Shown: positions 7,893 through 19,405, counted from the first letter of the stretch. The stretch: DNA of 64,000 nt from Psychromonas antarctica (GCF_022267535.1 NZ_JAHNZV010000005.1:1-64000), one strand, 5' to 3'. Numbers and translations are program-made. Notes: a model not told the origin generated them from the letters alone.

Positions 7893-10106
7893 CTACAAAC
7901 GCCTCGCATCGAGCACATTTTTTAACTGTGTTAATTTAGTTAATAACAGGGAGATCTCTTCTCTATTATGAACCTCTAAATTCAGGTCAATAGTGGCTGA
8001 TTGATTTTTTATATTAGAGAGGCTGTTTACAGCCAATAGATTCACTTTTTCATTGGACAACAATGTCGTAATATCTTTTAATAGCCCGCTGCGATCCAGC
8101 GCCTCAACACGCACGGTTAATGAATAACCGGAAGAGTGAGATTCCCCCCATGAAGCGTCAATAATCCTTTCCGGATGTGCCTCGCGTAGATCAGCAAGTT
8201 GTTCACACTGCTTACGATGCACAGAAATCCCCCGCCCTTGGGTGATATAACCTTCGATAGGTTCACCGGGAATGGGTTGGCAACAACGGGCCATTGTATG
8301 CATTAAATTACCAACACCATCTATGATGATATTCTTACTAACCGTCTTAGGTGTAAAACTATTTTTACGTTTTTCTAGCGCCTCAAGCACCGCAAGATCT
8401 TGTTGAGCCAATGTTTGCTGATGATGATAATTATCTAAAAAATGTATTAATTGGTTAATACGCAAATCACCATTACCAATACCGGCAAAAATATCCTCGT
8501 TTGAAGTGACATTAAAACGTTCAATCGCAGGGCTAATATCCGTTAATTTTAGTTTTACTTTACTCAGTTCAACTTCTAATAGTTCGCGCCCAGCTTGCAC
8601 ATTCTTATCACGGGCCTGTTGTCTGAACCAACTGGCTACTTTATGTCTTGCGCGCGGTGCATTGATATAACCTAAGTTCGGATTCAGCCAATCGCGACTC
8701 GGATTAGCTTCTTTTTGAGTTAGAATTTCAACTTGATCACCGGTCTTTAGTTGGTAAGTAAAAGGCACAATATGGTTTGCTATTTTAGCGCCAATACAGC
8801 GATGACCAACTTGGCTATGAATATAATAAGCGAAATCTAGTGGTGTCGCCCCTGCAGGCAAATCAATCACCTCTCCTTTGGGAGTAAATACATAAACACG
8901 ATCATCAAATACCTGACTGCGCACTTCATCAACTAAGTTTTCAGTATCAGAAATATCTTCCTGCCATGCCAGCAGTTTACGTAACCAAGCTATCTTCTCT
9001 TCATACCCACCCGCAGCCTTACCACCCGCAGCCCCTTCTTTATATTTCCAATGAGCAGCGACACCCAACTCGGCATTATCATGCATCTGTTGGGTACGAA
9101 TTTGCACCTCGATCGCTTTCCCTTCAGCACCCAACACAACCGTATGGATAGATTGATAGCCGTTAGGTTTGGGATTGGCAATATAATCATCAAATTCACT
9201 GGGAATATGGCGCCACTGGGTATGAATAATGCCTAATGCAGCATAACAATCTTGCAGTTTTTCAACCACCACCCGCACCGCTCGCACATCATACAGATCT
9301 TCAAATTGGAGATTCTTTTTCTGCATTTTTCGATAAATACTATAGATATGTTTTGGACGGCCATAGGCTGTACCATTAACCTGCATCTCTTTTAGCGAAT
9401 TTTTTACACGTTCAACAAACTCATGAATATAATTTTCTCGGTCAATACGTTTTTCATCAAGTTGTTTTGCTATTTTTTTATAGATCTCAGGTTGTAGGTA
9501 ACGAAAAGAGAGATCTTCTAATTCCCATTTTAATTGACCAATGCCTAAGCGATTTGCAAGGGGCGCATAAATTGATGATATTTCACCTGCTACTAGCACC
9601 TTTTTCTGCTCATCAGCGTCCTTAACTTGACGCAAAAAACATATCCGCTCGGCTAATTTGATCACCACTGCTCGTACATCTGCAACCATGGCCAACAACA
9701 TATGGCGTAAGTTATCGACTTGTGAGACGCTGATTTGTGATCCGCCTTGATTCTGCAGCGCGCGGATCCCTTCCATATCGGTCGCCCCCTTAACGAGTTT
9801 GCCGATACGTTTCCCCCATAATTCATCAACCTGCTCTTGGGTTAATATTTTATGATCAAGTAAGGGGAAAATAAGTGCAGCATTTAAGGTGTCCATATCC
9901 ATATTCAGGGTAACCAAAATTTCGACCATTTCGGTACCCAATTCTAATAGGTTTAATTGTTCAGGATGAGAACATAATGCAATGATTTTGTTGTTATTTT
10001 CTAATAACTTTTGTTGGTCTGAGGCACTTAACCCCAGTGTGGTCACCCATTTTTCAGGATCTTTCTGCGCGGTTTGATAAAAATGCGAATCTCGAACTGA
10101 AACCAT
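7893..10106 (-). CDS. relA: RelA, ribosome-associated (p)ppGpp synthetase I
   Basis: A 737-residue protein from the ATG at 10106, which follows GGGAG; a TTG 15 bases upstream would add five residues but breaks the conserved MVSVR start. The N-terminal hydrolase region lacks the HD metal motif, as in RelA and unlike SpoT. The synthetase domain has EFDDYIANPKPNGYQSIH and EVQIRT. TGS, a zinc-finger-type CC motif (ARCCQPIPG) and a C-terminal ACT domain follow. Length matches E. coli RelA (744). It makes pppGpp on stalled ribosomes when uncharged tRNA enters the A site. Transcribed alone, with an unusual hexamer-repeat leader directly upstream. Confidence 0.96.
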   Translation of the reverse strand: MVSVRDSHFYQTAQKDPEKWVTTLGLSASDQQKLLENNNKIIALCSHPEQLNLLELGTEMVEILVTLNMDMDTLNAALIFPLLDHKILTQEQVDELWGKRIGKLVKGATDMEGIRALQNQGGSQISVSQVDNLRHMLLAMVADVRAVVIKLAERICFLRQVKDADEQKKVLVAGEISSIYAPLANRLGIGQLKWELEDLSFRYLQPEIYKKIAKQLDEKRIDRENYIHEFVERVKNSLKEMQVNGTAYGRPKHIYSIYRKMQKKNLQFEDLYDVRAVRVVVEKLQDCYAALGIIHTQWRHIPSEFDDYIANPKPNGYQSIHTVVLGAEGKAIEVQIRTQQMHDNAELGVAAHWKYKEGAAGGKAAGGYEEKIAWLRKLLAWQEDISDTENLVDEVRSQVFDDRVYVFTPKGEVIDLPAGATPLDFAYYIHSQVGHRCIGAKIANHIVPFTYQLKTGDQVEILTQKEANPSRDWLNPNLGYINAPRARHKVASWFRQQARDKNVQAGRELLEVELSKVKLKLTDISPAIERFNVTSNEDIFAGIGNGDLRINQLIHFLDNYHHQQTLAQQDLAVLEALEKRKNSFTPKTVSKNIIIDGVGNLMHTMARCCQPIPGEPIEGYITQGRGISVHRKQCEQLADLREAHPERIIDASWGESHSSGYSLTVRVEALDRSGLLKDITTLLSNEKVNLLAVNSLSNIKNQSATIDLNLEVHNREEISLLLTKLTQLKNVLDARRL

Positions 10107-10120
10107 AGAAGCAACTCCCA

Positions 10121-10169
10121 AAACAAAAACAAAAACAAAAAAAATACAAATACAAATACAAATACAAAA
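10121..10169. repeat. Two hexanucleotide arrays in the relA leader
   Basis: Read on the plus strand, CAAAAA units have C at 10124, 10130 and 10136. TACAAA units then follow with C at 10147, 10153, 10159 and 10165. Both have a 6-bp period. The tract starts 15 bases upstream of the relA ATG, between the ribosome site and any promoter. Confidence 0.8.
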
Positions 10170-10249
10170 GAAGAGTTATCAAACTAGACTTTTATTTTAA
10201 TCACAAACCACTCAGCAATAAACCGTAATAGCCGATTTAAATACACAAA

Positions 10250-11587
10250 TTAGCAACGGATAAATAGCGCCATTGACTCCATATGTCCTGTCTGTGGGAA
10301 CATATCGAGTAAACCTAACTTATCTAACTTATAGCCTTTCTCAAGCAGCAACCCACTATCACGGGCGAGTGTCACTGGATCGCACGATACATAAACAATA
10401 TGTGATGGCTTAAGTGAGAGGATAAAAGGAATACAATCAAGTGCACCCGCGCGCGCAGGATCAAGCAATATTTTATTAAATTTCTGCATTGCCCAATGTT
10501 GTTTACCTAAATCAACGGCACTTAAATCAGCTTGGTAAAAAGTCGCATTGTTAATATGGTTAAGAGCCGCATTAGCAGTGGCACGATCCACCATTTTTTG
10601 TATCCCTTCAACCCCCACCGCAGAAGCCACTTTTTTAGCTATCGGCAGGGTAAAGTTACCCAAGCCACAAAAGAGATCTAAAACGATATCACCTTGGCTT
10701 AAGGCTAGCCAGTTCAAGGCCTGCGCGACCATTTTCTGGTTTACCTTACTATTAACCTGTAAAAAATCCGTGGGGCTAAAAGTATACGAGCAATCCCATT
10801 CAGGTAAGCGGTAACTAAGCTGCTCACTACCACTTAAACACACTAATGTAGAGGTAGAGTCTTGAGTGAAAAAATTTAATTGATGCAGCTCAGAAAACTG
10901 TTCAATCAGTTGCCGATCACTTTCAGGTAACGCCTTAAGATGTCGCAATAAAACGACAACACCTTGATCTGAAAAGATAAGTTCAATATGGCCTAAATCC
11001 ATTTTACTTTTAAATGAATTTAATAAGCTTTTTAGCGGCAAAATTAAACACTCTAATTCGGGCAGTAAAACAGGGCAAACTTTTTGAGTAATGAGATCGT
11101 TACTTTGCGGACGGCGAAATCCCATTTTCAACTGTTTCAGTTTTTTATCATATTGCAGTCCAAAACGCGCGCTACGTCGATAACACCATGCTTTATCAAC
11201 AATGGGCTCGGCAAGTTGCTGGGGCGATTGCTTCGCAAAACGTTTAAATAATGAAATTAAACCTGCCGATTTGATTTCAATCTGTTGTTGATGGCTTACG
11301 TGCTGCAAATGGCAACCACCACATTCATAATAGTGAGGGCAGCTCGCCTCGACACGCAACTCACTCACTTTATTGATTTTCTTAATCAAACCTGTGCTAT
11401 AACGTTTTTTACTTTCTAAAATCTGAATATCCAGCAATTCACCGATAAGCGCGCCATCAATAAAAAGTGGCTTATTGTCGAAAGAAGCGATACCACGACC
11501 TTGATGGTCCAAATTTCCTACTTGTACATTTTTTAAAATACGATTTTTTGCATTATTTGTGCGTGATGCTTTAAAGAACTGAGCCAT
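10250..11587 (-). CDS. rlmD: RlmD, 23S rRNA (uracil-1939-C5)-methyltransferase
   Basis: A 445-residue RumA/RlmD methyltransferase. An N-terminal TRAM domain (about 15-75) is followed by the 4Fe-4S ligand cluster CPHYYECGGC plus a later KVCPVL cysteine. The SAM-binding motif is LDLFCGLGNFTLPIA. The nucleophile is in YVSCDPVTLARD near the C-terminus. It methylates U1939 of 23S rRNA using S-adenosylmethionine. It is divergent from barA with about 125 bases between, the same pairing as in E. coli and Vibrio. Confidence 0.95.
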   Translation of the reverse strand: MAQFFKASRTNNAKNRILKNVQVGNLDHQGRGIASFDNKPLFIDGALIGELLDIQILESKKRYSTGLIKKINKVSELRVEASCPHYYECGGCHLQHVSHQQQIEIKSAGLISLFKRFAKQSPQQLAEPIVDKAWCYRRSARFGLQYDKKLKQLKMGFRRPQSNDLITQKVCPVLLPELECLILPLKSLLNSFKSKMDLGHIELIFSDQGVVVLLRHLKALPESDRQLIEQFSELHQLNFFTQDSTSTLVCLSGSEQLSYRLPEWDCSYTFSPTDFLQVNSKVNQKMVAQALNWLALSQGDIVLDLFCGLGNFTLPIAKKVASAVGVEGIQKMVDRATANAALNHINNATFYQADLSAVDLGKQHWAMQKFNKILLDPARAGALDCIPFILSLKPSHIVYVSCDPVTLARDSGLLLEKGYKLDKLGLLDMFPQTGHMESMALFIRC

Positions 11588-11714
11588 AAGTTATTCACAG
11601 GTGAGAGAAGCTATGCCATCATAGCTTTATATGTATAATTATCAATTGTACCATTGTCACAATGGTACGCAGAAAAGAATTCTTTACTCCCGACTCATTT
11701 TAGAAATAAGACCT

Positions 11715-14504
11715 ATGACAAAATATGGACTGCGCGCTCAAGTTATTGCTTATACCATTTTGCCGACTATTCTTATCGGCGGATTATTAGCGAGTTATTT
11801 CTCATTTCATCGATATCAGCAAGCCAATGATTATTTAATTAACCGTGCGATTAATATTAGCGAACCACTCGCGATTGCTAGTGAATCGGGCATGTTAGAT
11901 GAAACAAGAACCATCTTGCGCCGCCTGATCAGCGCAACGCATCGTAAAAACACACCAATGATTAAAAGCATCGCTATTTTTGATGCGAAAAATAAACTCT
12001 TTGTGACCAGTAATTATCATCGTAATTTCGAGATGTTACGTATCCAAGACGGTCAAAAAATTCCTGAGCTCACGAAAGTGACACATTTCCAAGACTCGAT
12101 CATAATTCAGAGTCCAATCATAGACGAAACTAATTTTTTAGAATACCAATTAACCTTTGATCAACCACGAGAAATTGTTGGGTATGTTGCGCTGGAGGTA
12201 AATACCGATGAAGTTGAGTTGCAACTATATCGCGATACGGCGATCTCTTTTGCGATTGTGTTATTAGGTATCTTGGGCAGTTTATATCTAGCCTTTATGC
12301 AAGCCAGACGAATAACCGCGCCTATTTCTGAAATGGCTTCAGTGGTCGAAAAAATAAGCCTTGGACGCCTTAACTCTCGGGTAGAAGGTGATTATTCTGG
12401 CGAAATAGCACTTTTGCAACAAGGTATTAATGAGATGGCAGTGGCAATGTCGAAACATCATGAGGAGATGCAAGATAGTATAGACCTTGCCACCAGTGAA
12501 CTACGAGAAACACTGGATCAGATGGAAATACAAAATATTGAGCTAGATATCACCCGAAAAGAGGCGCAACAAGCGGCGCTGGTGAAATCTGAATTCTTAG
12601 CGAATATGAGTCATGAATTACGCACCCCGTTAAATGGCGTAATCGGTTTTGCGCGGCAACTACTTAAAACTCAACTGAGCAATAACCAAGCGGATTATCT
12701 GCAGACTATTGAGCGTTCTGCGGGTAATCTCCTCAATATCATTAATGATATCCTCGACTTTTCGCGGTTAGAAGCGGGAAAATTAACCCTTGAACATATT
12801 CCCTTTGATCTACGCGACTGTCTCAATGAAACAATGCACCTGCTGGCCCCCAGTGCACATGAGAAAAATCTTGAGCTGACCATTATAATTGACAGTGAGA
12901 TACCACATGAAGTCGTGGGTGATGCCATGCGTTTACAACAAATCCTAACCAACTTAATTGGTAATGCAATTAAATTCACACGCCAAGGCCATATCGAAGT
13001 ACAAATTCAGAAAGTCAATGTAACACCAGAGAAAGAAGGTTATGTCACCTTGAAGATGATGATTTCCGACAGCGGCATCGGCATTTCAGAGAAGCAGCAA
13101 ACGCACTTATTTAAAGCCTTTGGTCAAGCAGATACGAGCATCACACGTCAGTATGGCGGCACAGGATTGGGGCTGGTGATCACGCAAAAACTGGTCAAAG
13201 AGATGTGTGGTCGTATTGAACTAAAATCGGTGCCTACGCAAGGATCGACCTTTTGGTTTACCATTGAAATGGAAAAAAATCCTCACAGCCCCCTAGTTAG
13301 CTTAGCAATAGAGAGTTTACAGCAACAATCGGTCTTGGTTTATGAAACAAATCAGTATGCCGCGCGAGCTTGCTCACAACTGCTTAAACAATGGGAAACC
13401 AAGCTGTCACTAGCAGAAACCTCGCAACAGTGGCAAGAGCGGCTTAATAAACAATACGATAATATTATAATTGGTTATAGCCAGTGTGAAAACTTGCAGC
13501 CGCTTTTCAAACAAATACGCCAGGCTCGCCAATTTACAAGCAATATCATCGTACTCATCAATTCAAGTGATCCCAGTATTTATGAACAACTGATGGCAAC
13601 GGGCATCAACCATTGTTTAAGCAAACCTATCAATCATAAAAACTTAGCCAACACACTTATTTCAGATAAATCAATGCTTACTGAGCTTGGACTGCCAAAA
13701 GCACTTGCGCTTGAGGTACGAAAAGATATTAATGTGATGGCCGTCGATGATAATCCAGCCAACCTTAAACTAATTTCGGCGATGCTCGCTGACCGAGTTC
13801 ATCATGTCATCACCTGCATTGATGGCCAGCAGGCCGTTGAGCAAGCAAAAAATCAGGAATTTGATCTTATTTTTATGGATATACAGATGCCAGTACTTGA
13901 TGGTATCAGTGCTTGCTTAGAGATAAAAAAGGGTAAAACCAACGCCAATACGCCGATAATTGCGGTCACTGCACATGTATTACCCAGTGAAAAAGAGCAG
14001 TTTTTACAGCAAGGGATGGATGATTGCTTAGCGAAACCGATTGATGAAATAGCGCTGCAACATATTATTAATAAATGGGCGCAAGATAAACCCGTACTGG
14101 AAAGTATAGCAGCGCAAATTGTCTCCGCTCAAACCTCGCTAGACAGCCATAACGGTATAACGAATAGCTCCTTTGATTGGTCACTGGCATTGCAACAATC
14201 TGCGGGCAAAGAAGATCTTGCCAAAGAGATGTTGCTTATGTTGATTGATGATTTTGCAACAATCAAAATGGAAACGAATAAAGCAATTGTGGGAAAAATA
14301 GATACTGCTGATTTTGTACAAATTATTCATAAATTCCACGGTGGCTGCAGTTACAGTGGCGTACCTAAATTAAAAAAGATTGCCGGCTTGATTGAGGAGG
14401 AGTTAAAACAAGGGATCAAACCAGCGTTACTCGAGCCTGAGTTATTAGAGCTGCTCGATGAACTCGATAATGTACAACACGCCGCACAGGTTTATTTAAC
14501 CTAA
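11715..14504 (+). CDS. barA: BarA, hybrid sensor histidine kinase of the BarA/UvrY system
   Basis: A 929-residue membrane kinase. The start at 11715 (MTKYGLRAQ) aligns with E. coli BarA; 28 extra codons upstream look non-coding. Order: TM1 (about 10-30), periplasmic sensor, TM2 (about 165-187), HAMP, HisKA with phosphorylated H300 in NMSHELRTPLNG, and an ATPase domain with the GTGLGL lid. A degenerate receiver comes next, then a true receiver with D722 in FMDIQMP. A C-terminal Hpt domain has H875 in KFHGGCSYSG. It signals to UvrY and on to Csr small RNAs, switching carbon metabolism. UvrY is not in the window. Confidence 0.94.
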   Translation: MTKYGLRAQVIAYTILPTILIGGLLASYFSFHRYQQANDYLINRAINISEPLAIASESGMLDETRTILRRLISATHRKNTPMIKSIAIFDAKNKLFVTSNYHRNFEMLRIQDGQKIPELTKVTHFQDSIIIQSPIIDETNFLEYQLTFDQPREIVGYVALEVNTDEVELQLYRDTAISFAIVLLGILGSLYLAFMQARRITAPISEMASVVEKISLGRLNSRVEGDYSGEIALLQQGINEMAVAMSKHHEEMQDSIDLATSELRETLDQMEIQNIELDITRKEAQQAALVKSEFLANMSHELRTPLNGVIGFARQLLKTQLSNNQADYLQTIERSAGNLLNIINDILDFSRLEAGKLTLEHIPFDLRDCLNETMHLLAPSAHEKNLELTIIIDSEIPHEVVGDAMRLQQILTNLIGNAIKFTRQGHIEVQIQKVNVTPEKEGYVTLKMMISDSGIGISEKQQTHLFKAFGQADTSITRQYGGTGLGLVITQKLVKEMCGRIELKSVPTQGSTFWFTIEMEKNPHSPLVSLAIESLQQQSVLVYETNQYAARACSQLLKQWETKLSLAETSQQWQERLNKQYDNIIIGYSQCENLQPLFKQIRQARQFTSNIIVLINSSDPSIYEQLMATGINHCLSKPINHKNLANTLISDKSMLTELGLPKALALEVRKDINVMAVDDNPANLKLISAMLADRVHHVITCIDGQQAVEQAKNQEFDLIFMDIQMPVLDGISACLEIKKGKTNANTPIIAVTAHVLPSEKEQFLQQGMDDCLAKPIDEIALQHIINKWAQDKPVLESIAAQIVSAQTSLDSHNGITNSSFDWSLALQQSAGKEDLAKEMLLMLIDDFATIKMETNKAIVGKIDTADFVQIIHKFHGGCSYSGVPKLKKIAGLIEEELKQGIKPALLEPELLELLDELDNVQHAAQVYLT

Positions 14505-14554
14505 AGCGGCTATTTAAACTAAAAAACGGCCTTGTTAACCCAACAGCAAGACAA

Positions 14555-15637
14555 CTATCCTACCTCTTTAATGGGTGGCGTGATATGCAGTTGCCGAGTT
14601 GGGAAAGCAAATTGTGCTTGATGAGACTCAACAATATTAGCAACCTTAAGTAATACATCTTGTTTGATCTTATGATATAAAACCCAGTCAGTCGTTTTGG
14701 TGAAAGTATAAATAAAGAAGTCCAGCGAACTATTATTAAATAAATCAAAGTTAACAATTAACGTCTGCCCCTGATCAATATCAGGGTGTGACACTAGCAT
14801 CTGCCTAACCGCTTCAATAATATCTTCTACTTGATGCATGTCGCTATAACGTAAAGCAAATGTTTCTTTAATACGGCGATTACTCATGCGTGATGCATTT
14901 TCAACAACAATCTGTGTAAATAAACTATTGGGCACATATAACGGCCGTTTATCAAAGGTGCGAATACGTGTAATACGCCAACCGATAGCTTCAACGGTGC
15001 CCTCGATGGATTTGTCTGGACTCCGAATCCAGTCGCCAACCTTAAAAGGTTTATCCATATAAACCATTAATGCACCAAAAAGATTAGACAGCAGATCCTT
15101 GGCTGCCATACCGACAACCAAGCCCCCCATACCACCAAAAGCAAGTACCCCAGAGATGCTAACGCCCAATGTTTGGATAATAGAAAGTGAAATGATAACC
15201 AGTATTGATAATTTTGCTAATTTAGCAAAGGCAGTGACTGTCGTTGTGTCTTTATCATCATGACCGATAAATACCAGCTCAGCTTTATTCACTAGACGTA
15301 AAAAAATCCAACCGATTAGCAATAAAATAGATATCTTTTGCACTACGGGCAGGTAATCTGAGATTAGTAACTGTTCACTTTCAGCGATAACACGCAACCC
15401 CATAGATCCGCCCATCAATAGAATCAACCAATTCATAGGGCGAGAGAGTGCATACCAAACAATGTCATCCCAGTGGTTATCGGTATGGTCGATAATACGT
15501 TGTGTTCTTTTAGTAAACCCACGCCACATTAACTGTAGTAGCAGCGTAATAGCCAATACCAAACTAAAATTCAACGCCCAATTACCTATATTTAAGGAAA
15601 CTAATAATCCCTGTAAATACAGCTCAACTTTGTCCAT
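14555..15637 (-). CDS. ynaI: YnaI-type MscS-family mechanosensitive channel
   Basis: A 360-residue membrane protein from the ATG at 15637, preceded by AGAGGA. Four or five hydrophobic helices end in the pore-lining glycine/alanine-rich segment GMGGLVVGMAAKDLLSNLFG. The beta domain follows, with VGDWIRSP, EGTVEAIGWR and RPLYVPN. The C-terminal segment VNFDLFNNSSLDFFIYTFTKTT resembles E. coli YnaI more than MscS. Such channels open with membrane tension during hypo-osmotic shock. It is monocistronic. The paralogue name is the less certain part. Confidence 0.8.
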   Translation of the reverse strand: MDKVELYLQGLLVSLNIGNWALNFSLVLAITLLLQLMWRGFTKRTQRIIDHTDNHWDDIVWYALSRPMNWLILLMGGSMGLRVIAESEQLLISDYLPVVQKISILLLIGWIFLRLVNKAELVFIGHDDKDTTTVTAFAKLAKLSILVIISLSIIQTLGVSISGVLAFGGMGGLVVGMAAKDLLSNLFGALMVYMDKPFKVGDWIRSPDKSIEGTVEAIGWRITRIRTFDKRPLYVPNSLFTQIVVENASRMSNRRIKETFALRYSDMHQVEDIIEAVRQMLVSHPDIDQGQTLIVNFDLFNNSSLDFFIYTFTKTTDWVLYHKIKQDVLLKVANIVESHQAQFAFPTRQLHITPPIKEVG

Positions 15638-16019
15638 CACCCTATTCCTCTTAAATACAAATAAGCCATCTATTAATACCAATCCTACTAATTAGATAAT
15701 TTATTCAGGCGCAGGAAAAACCCATAAAAGCAAGGGTTTTATTTCCGTAACTAGTTGTTTTAATTGTAAAATCAATAACAAATGCAAATATTATTTGCGT
15801 CTAGCTAAGATCCTTTTTAACAAGCATCAGTGAATATAAAATTAGTAGATTCGCTATAAGCATATCAAATCATGGCTTTTAAATAGAAAAAATCTTAAAT
15901 TAAAGACTGTTATTCAACAGCTGATCACTTTTCTGCTGATAAACAAGTGAGTGTAGTAATAAAAAAACAGTCGCGGGAGATAGAGCTCCGCTCTTTAATT
16001 TAGCTTTCAATAAGTCAAA
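15638..16019. other. Intergenic region between ynaI and obgE
   Basis: No gene recognised. A small hairpin (AAAACCC 15717-15723, GGGTTTT 15734-15740, followed by ATTT) resembles a plus-strand terminator, but no plus-strand gene precedes it. Confidence 0.5.
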
Positions 16020-16056
16020 AAAAATACCCTTTAGATTGCTCTAAACGGTATTTTCA
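16020..16056 (-). terminator. Terminator of obgE
   Basis: AAATACCCTTTAGA (16022-16035) pairs with TCTAAACGGTATTT (16040-16053) with one mismatch and a TTGC loop. A long T run follows on the minus strand. Confidence 0.85.
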
Positions 16057-16096
16057 ATAGGTTTGAATAATTAACTATAAATTACATTTGCAGCAA

Positions 16097-17269
<1,173 letters not shown>

Positions 17270-17362
17270 CTATAGACCTATCGAACAGCCACGAATTACC
17301 GCTCGATTATACGCATTTCTATTGAATATAGATCACATTTTTTATATGCATCTTATTTAAGA

Positions 17363-17391
17363 TAAAAAAAAACCTCGCATCAGCGAGGCTT
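17363..17391 (-). terminator. Terminator of rplU-rpmA
   Basis: ACCTCGC/GCGAGGC stem around ATCA (17372-17389) with a T8-9 run on the minus strand, located between rpmA and obgE. Confidence 0.85.
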
Positions 17392-17416
17392 TAAAACTTT
17401 TTAGTCGACGCTGAAG

Positions 17417-17674
17417 TTATTCAGCAACGATGCTAATGAAGCTACGCATCTTAGGACCTTTCTTTTCAAACTTAACTACACCAGTAGCTTTAGCAAAAAG
17501 AGTATGGTCTTTACCAACACCAACATTAGAACCAGCGTGGAATTGAGTACCACGTTGACGTACAAGAATATTACCAGCTAGCACTGATTCGCCACCGAAA
17601 CGTTTAACACCTAAGCGTTTACTTTCCGAATCGCGACCGTTATTAGTACTACCACCAGCTTTTTTATGTGCCAT
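17417..17674 (-). CDS. rpmA: 50S ribosomal protein L27
   Basis: An 85-residue basic protein beginning [16 protein letters not shown], the conserved L27 N-terminus that reaches the peptidyl-transferase centre. The segment [15 protein letters not shown] is also diagnostic. Length equals E. coli L27. It lies 16 bases after rplU in the same transcript, with a ribosome site in the gap. No leader sequence of the Firmicutes type is present. Confidence 0.98.
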   Translation of the reverse strand: MAHKKAGGSTNNGRDSESKRLGVKRFGGESVLAGNILVRQRGTQFHAGSNVGVGKDHTLFAKATGVVKFEKKGPKMRSFISIVAE

Positions 17675-17690
17675 TTTTAATAACTCCTAA

Positions 17691-18002
17691 TTAAGCGTTA
17701 ATTGCAGTAATTTTAACTTCAGTAAACCACTGACGATGACCCGCTTTGGTACGCGAATGCTTGCGACGGCGGAACTTAACGATTGTAACTTTCTTGCCAC
17801 GACCATGAGCAACTACTTCAGCAGTAACTTTACTTCCTTCAACGTATGGAACACCAACTTTAACGTCTTCAGCACTTGCTACTAAAAGAACTTTATCAAA
17901 TTCTATAGTCGCGCCAGCTTCAACGTCTAGTTTTTCCAAACGAAGAGTTTGTTCAACAGCTACACGGTGTTGCTTGCCACCACTCTGGATAACAGCGTAC
18001 AT
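17691..18002 (-). CDS. rplU: 50S ribosomal protein L21
   Basis: A 103-residue protein starting [14 protein letters not shown] and containing [16 protein letters not shown], both L21 signatures. Length equals the E. coli protein. It binds 23S rRNA in the large subunit. First gene of the rplU-rpmA operon, served by a good sigma-70 promoter at 18085-18113. Confidence 0.98.
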   Translation of the reverse strand: MYAVIQSGGKQHRVAVEQTLRLEKLDVEAGATIEFDKVLLVASAEDVKVGVPYVEGSKVTAEVVAHGRGKKVTIVKFRRRKHSRTKAGHRQWFTEVKITAINA

Positions 18003-18084
18003 GTTTCTTACTCCGTTCAGGCATCTCGTGCTATTTTATTTAAAATTTGCATCGAGAGCACACTTATTAATTTCAATGAGGCGG

Positions 18085-18113
18085 AGTCTACGGCAAATGA
18101 TAGTAATTGGCAA
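18085..18113 (-). promoter_or_regulatory. Sigma-70 promoter of rplU-rpmA
   Basis: On the minus strand, TTGCCA (18108-18113) and TAGACT (18085-18090) are separated by exactly 17 bases. The leader to the rplU start is about 80 bases. Confidence 0.65.
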
Positions 18114-18356
18114 TAATATTTAGTAAAAACATGGCGATTTTATTAAAGATTAAATTAAGGCCACTAATAGCAAACATAAAAATCAGATATTTATCATAAA
18201 TATCATAAAGTTACCCACAATAATCAAGCTTCAACCATGAACAATATCAAGACTAAATTAGTTACACTTTTAACCACCAACGGAGTTGAGATAAAGCCAA
18301 TAAACGGCAATAATACCACTACTTATTTAAGTGCTAAAATTCGGAACTTTAAGATT

Positions 18357-19328
18357 ATGAATATAAAAGAAATTCAGCAAATATCGACAACTGAAATGCA
18401 GCATGTGAATGAACTGATCACTGCACAATTAAGTTCAGATGTAGCTTTAATCAACCAACTGGGTTTTTATATTATCAATAGTGGCGGCAAGCGTATTCGT
18501 CCATTAATTACCGTTCTAGCAGCTAAAGCACTTAATATCTATGATCTTAAAATAACCAAACTCGCGACAATTATTGAATTTATTCATACCGCCACCCTAC
18601 TTCACGATGATGTTGTAGATGAATCTGATCTGCGCCGTGGTAAAAAAACAGCAAATGCACTCTTTGGTAATGCCGCCAGTGTATTAGTCGGTGACTTTCT
18701 ACATACACGCTCATTTCAGATGATGACTGAATTACAAAATTTAAAAGTACTCGACGTACTCTCTTCTGCAACCAATGTTATTGCCGAAGGTGAAGTTTTA
18801 CAACTGATGAACTGCAACGATCCCGATACCACAGAAAAAAGTTACATGGATGTTATCTACTTTAAAACAGCCAAGCTCTTTGAAGCAACAAGTCAACTAG
18901 TTGCTGTATTGGGCGAGCAGTCAGCCGACGTGGAAAACGCATTACTGAATTACGGAAAATATTTAGGTACCGCATTCCAATTGACTGATGATGTGATGGA
19001 CTACAGCTCAGACGCCTTAGTAATGGGTAAAAATACCGGCGATGATTTAGCTGAAGGCAAGCCAACTCTGCCTCTGATTTATGCAATGCAACATGGAAGT
19101 GAGCAGCAACGAGCACTTATTCGAGAAGCGATAGAGAAAGCCAATGGCATGGCGAACTTTGACAAGATAATGCAGGCCCTACATGAGACAAAAGCGCTGG
19201 AATATACAAAAGAACGGGCTCTTGAAGAAGCCCAAAAAGCAATTAATGCACTGTCAATCATCCCTAACAATCAATACAAACAAGCATTGATCAGCTTGGC
19301 GCACCTAGCTGCTAATCGAAAATATTAG
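18357..19328 (+). CDS. ispB: Octaprenyl diphosphate synthase
   Basis: From the ATG at 18357 the product is 323 residues, the same as E. coli IspB; an upstream ATG at 18237 would add 40 AT-rich codons with no counterpart in the family. Two aspartate-rich motifs are present: DDVVDESD from residue 84 and TDDVMD around residue 211, with GGKRIRP near the N-terminus. It makes the side chain of ubiquinone and menaquinone, linking it to the men genes downstream. Divergent from rplU, as in E. coli. The ribosome site is weak. Confidence 0.95.
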   Translation: MNIKEIQQISTTEMQHVNELITAQLSSDVALINQLGFYIINSGGKRIRPLITVLAAKALNIYDLKITKLATIIEFIHTATLLHDDVVDESDLRRGKKTANALFGNAASVLVGDFLHTRSFQMMTELQNLKVLDVLSSATNVIAEGEVLQLMNCNDPDTTEKSYMDVIYFKTAKLFEATSQLVAVLGEQSADVENALLNYGKYLGTAFQLTDDVMDYSSDALVMGKNTGDDLAEGKPTLPLIYAMQHGSEQQRALIREAIEKANGMANFDKIMQALHETKALEYTKERALEEAQKAINALSIIPNNQYKQALISLAHLAANRKY

Positions 19329-19340
19329 GTTTTACTCTAG

Positions 19341-19384
19341 ATAAAAAAGCCTTTAACACGACAGAGAAGTCAAAGGCTTTTCCT
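19341..19384. terminator. Bidirectional terminator between ispB and treC
   Basis: AAAAAAGCCTTT and AAAGGCTTTT form a 10-bp stem around a 17-base loop, between convergent genes. A T run follows on both strands. Confidence 0.8.
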
Positions 19385-19405
19385 TACTGCCGATCACGGC
19401 TCACA

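Noticed and set aside
7893-10106. RelA as a bifunctional SpoT/Rel enzyme
   Set aside because: The HD hydrolase motif is missing from the N-terminal region and the EFDD synthetase motif is of the RelA type.
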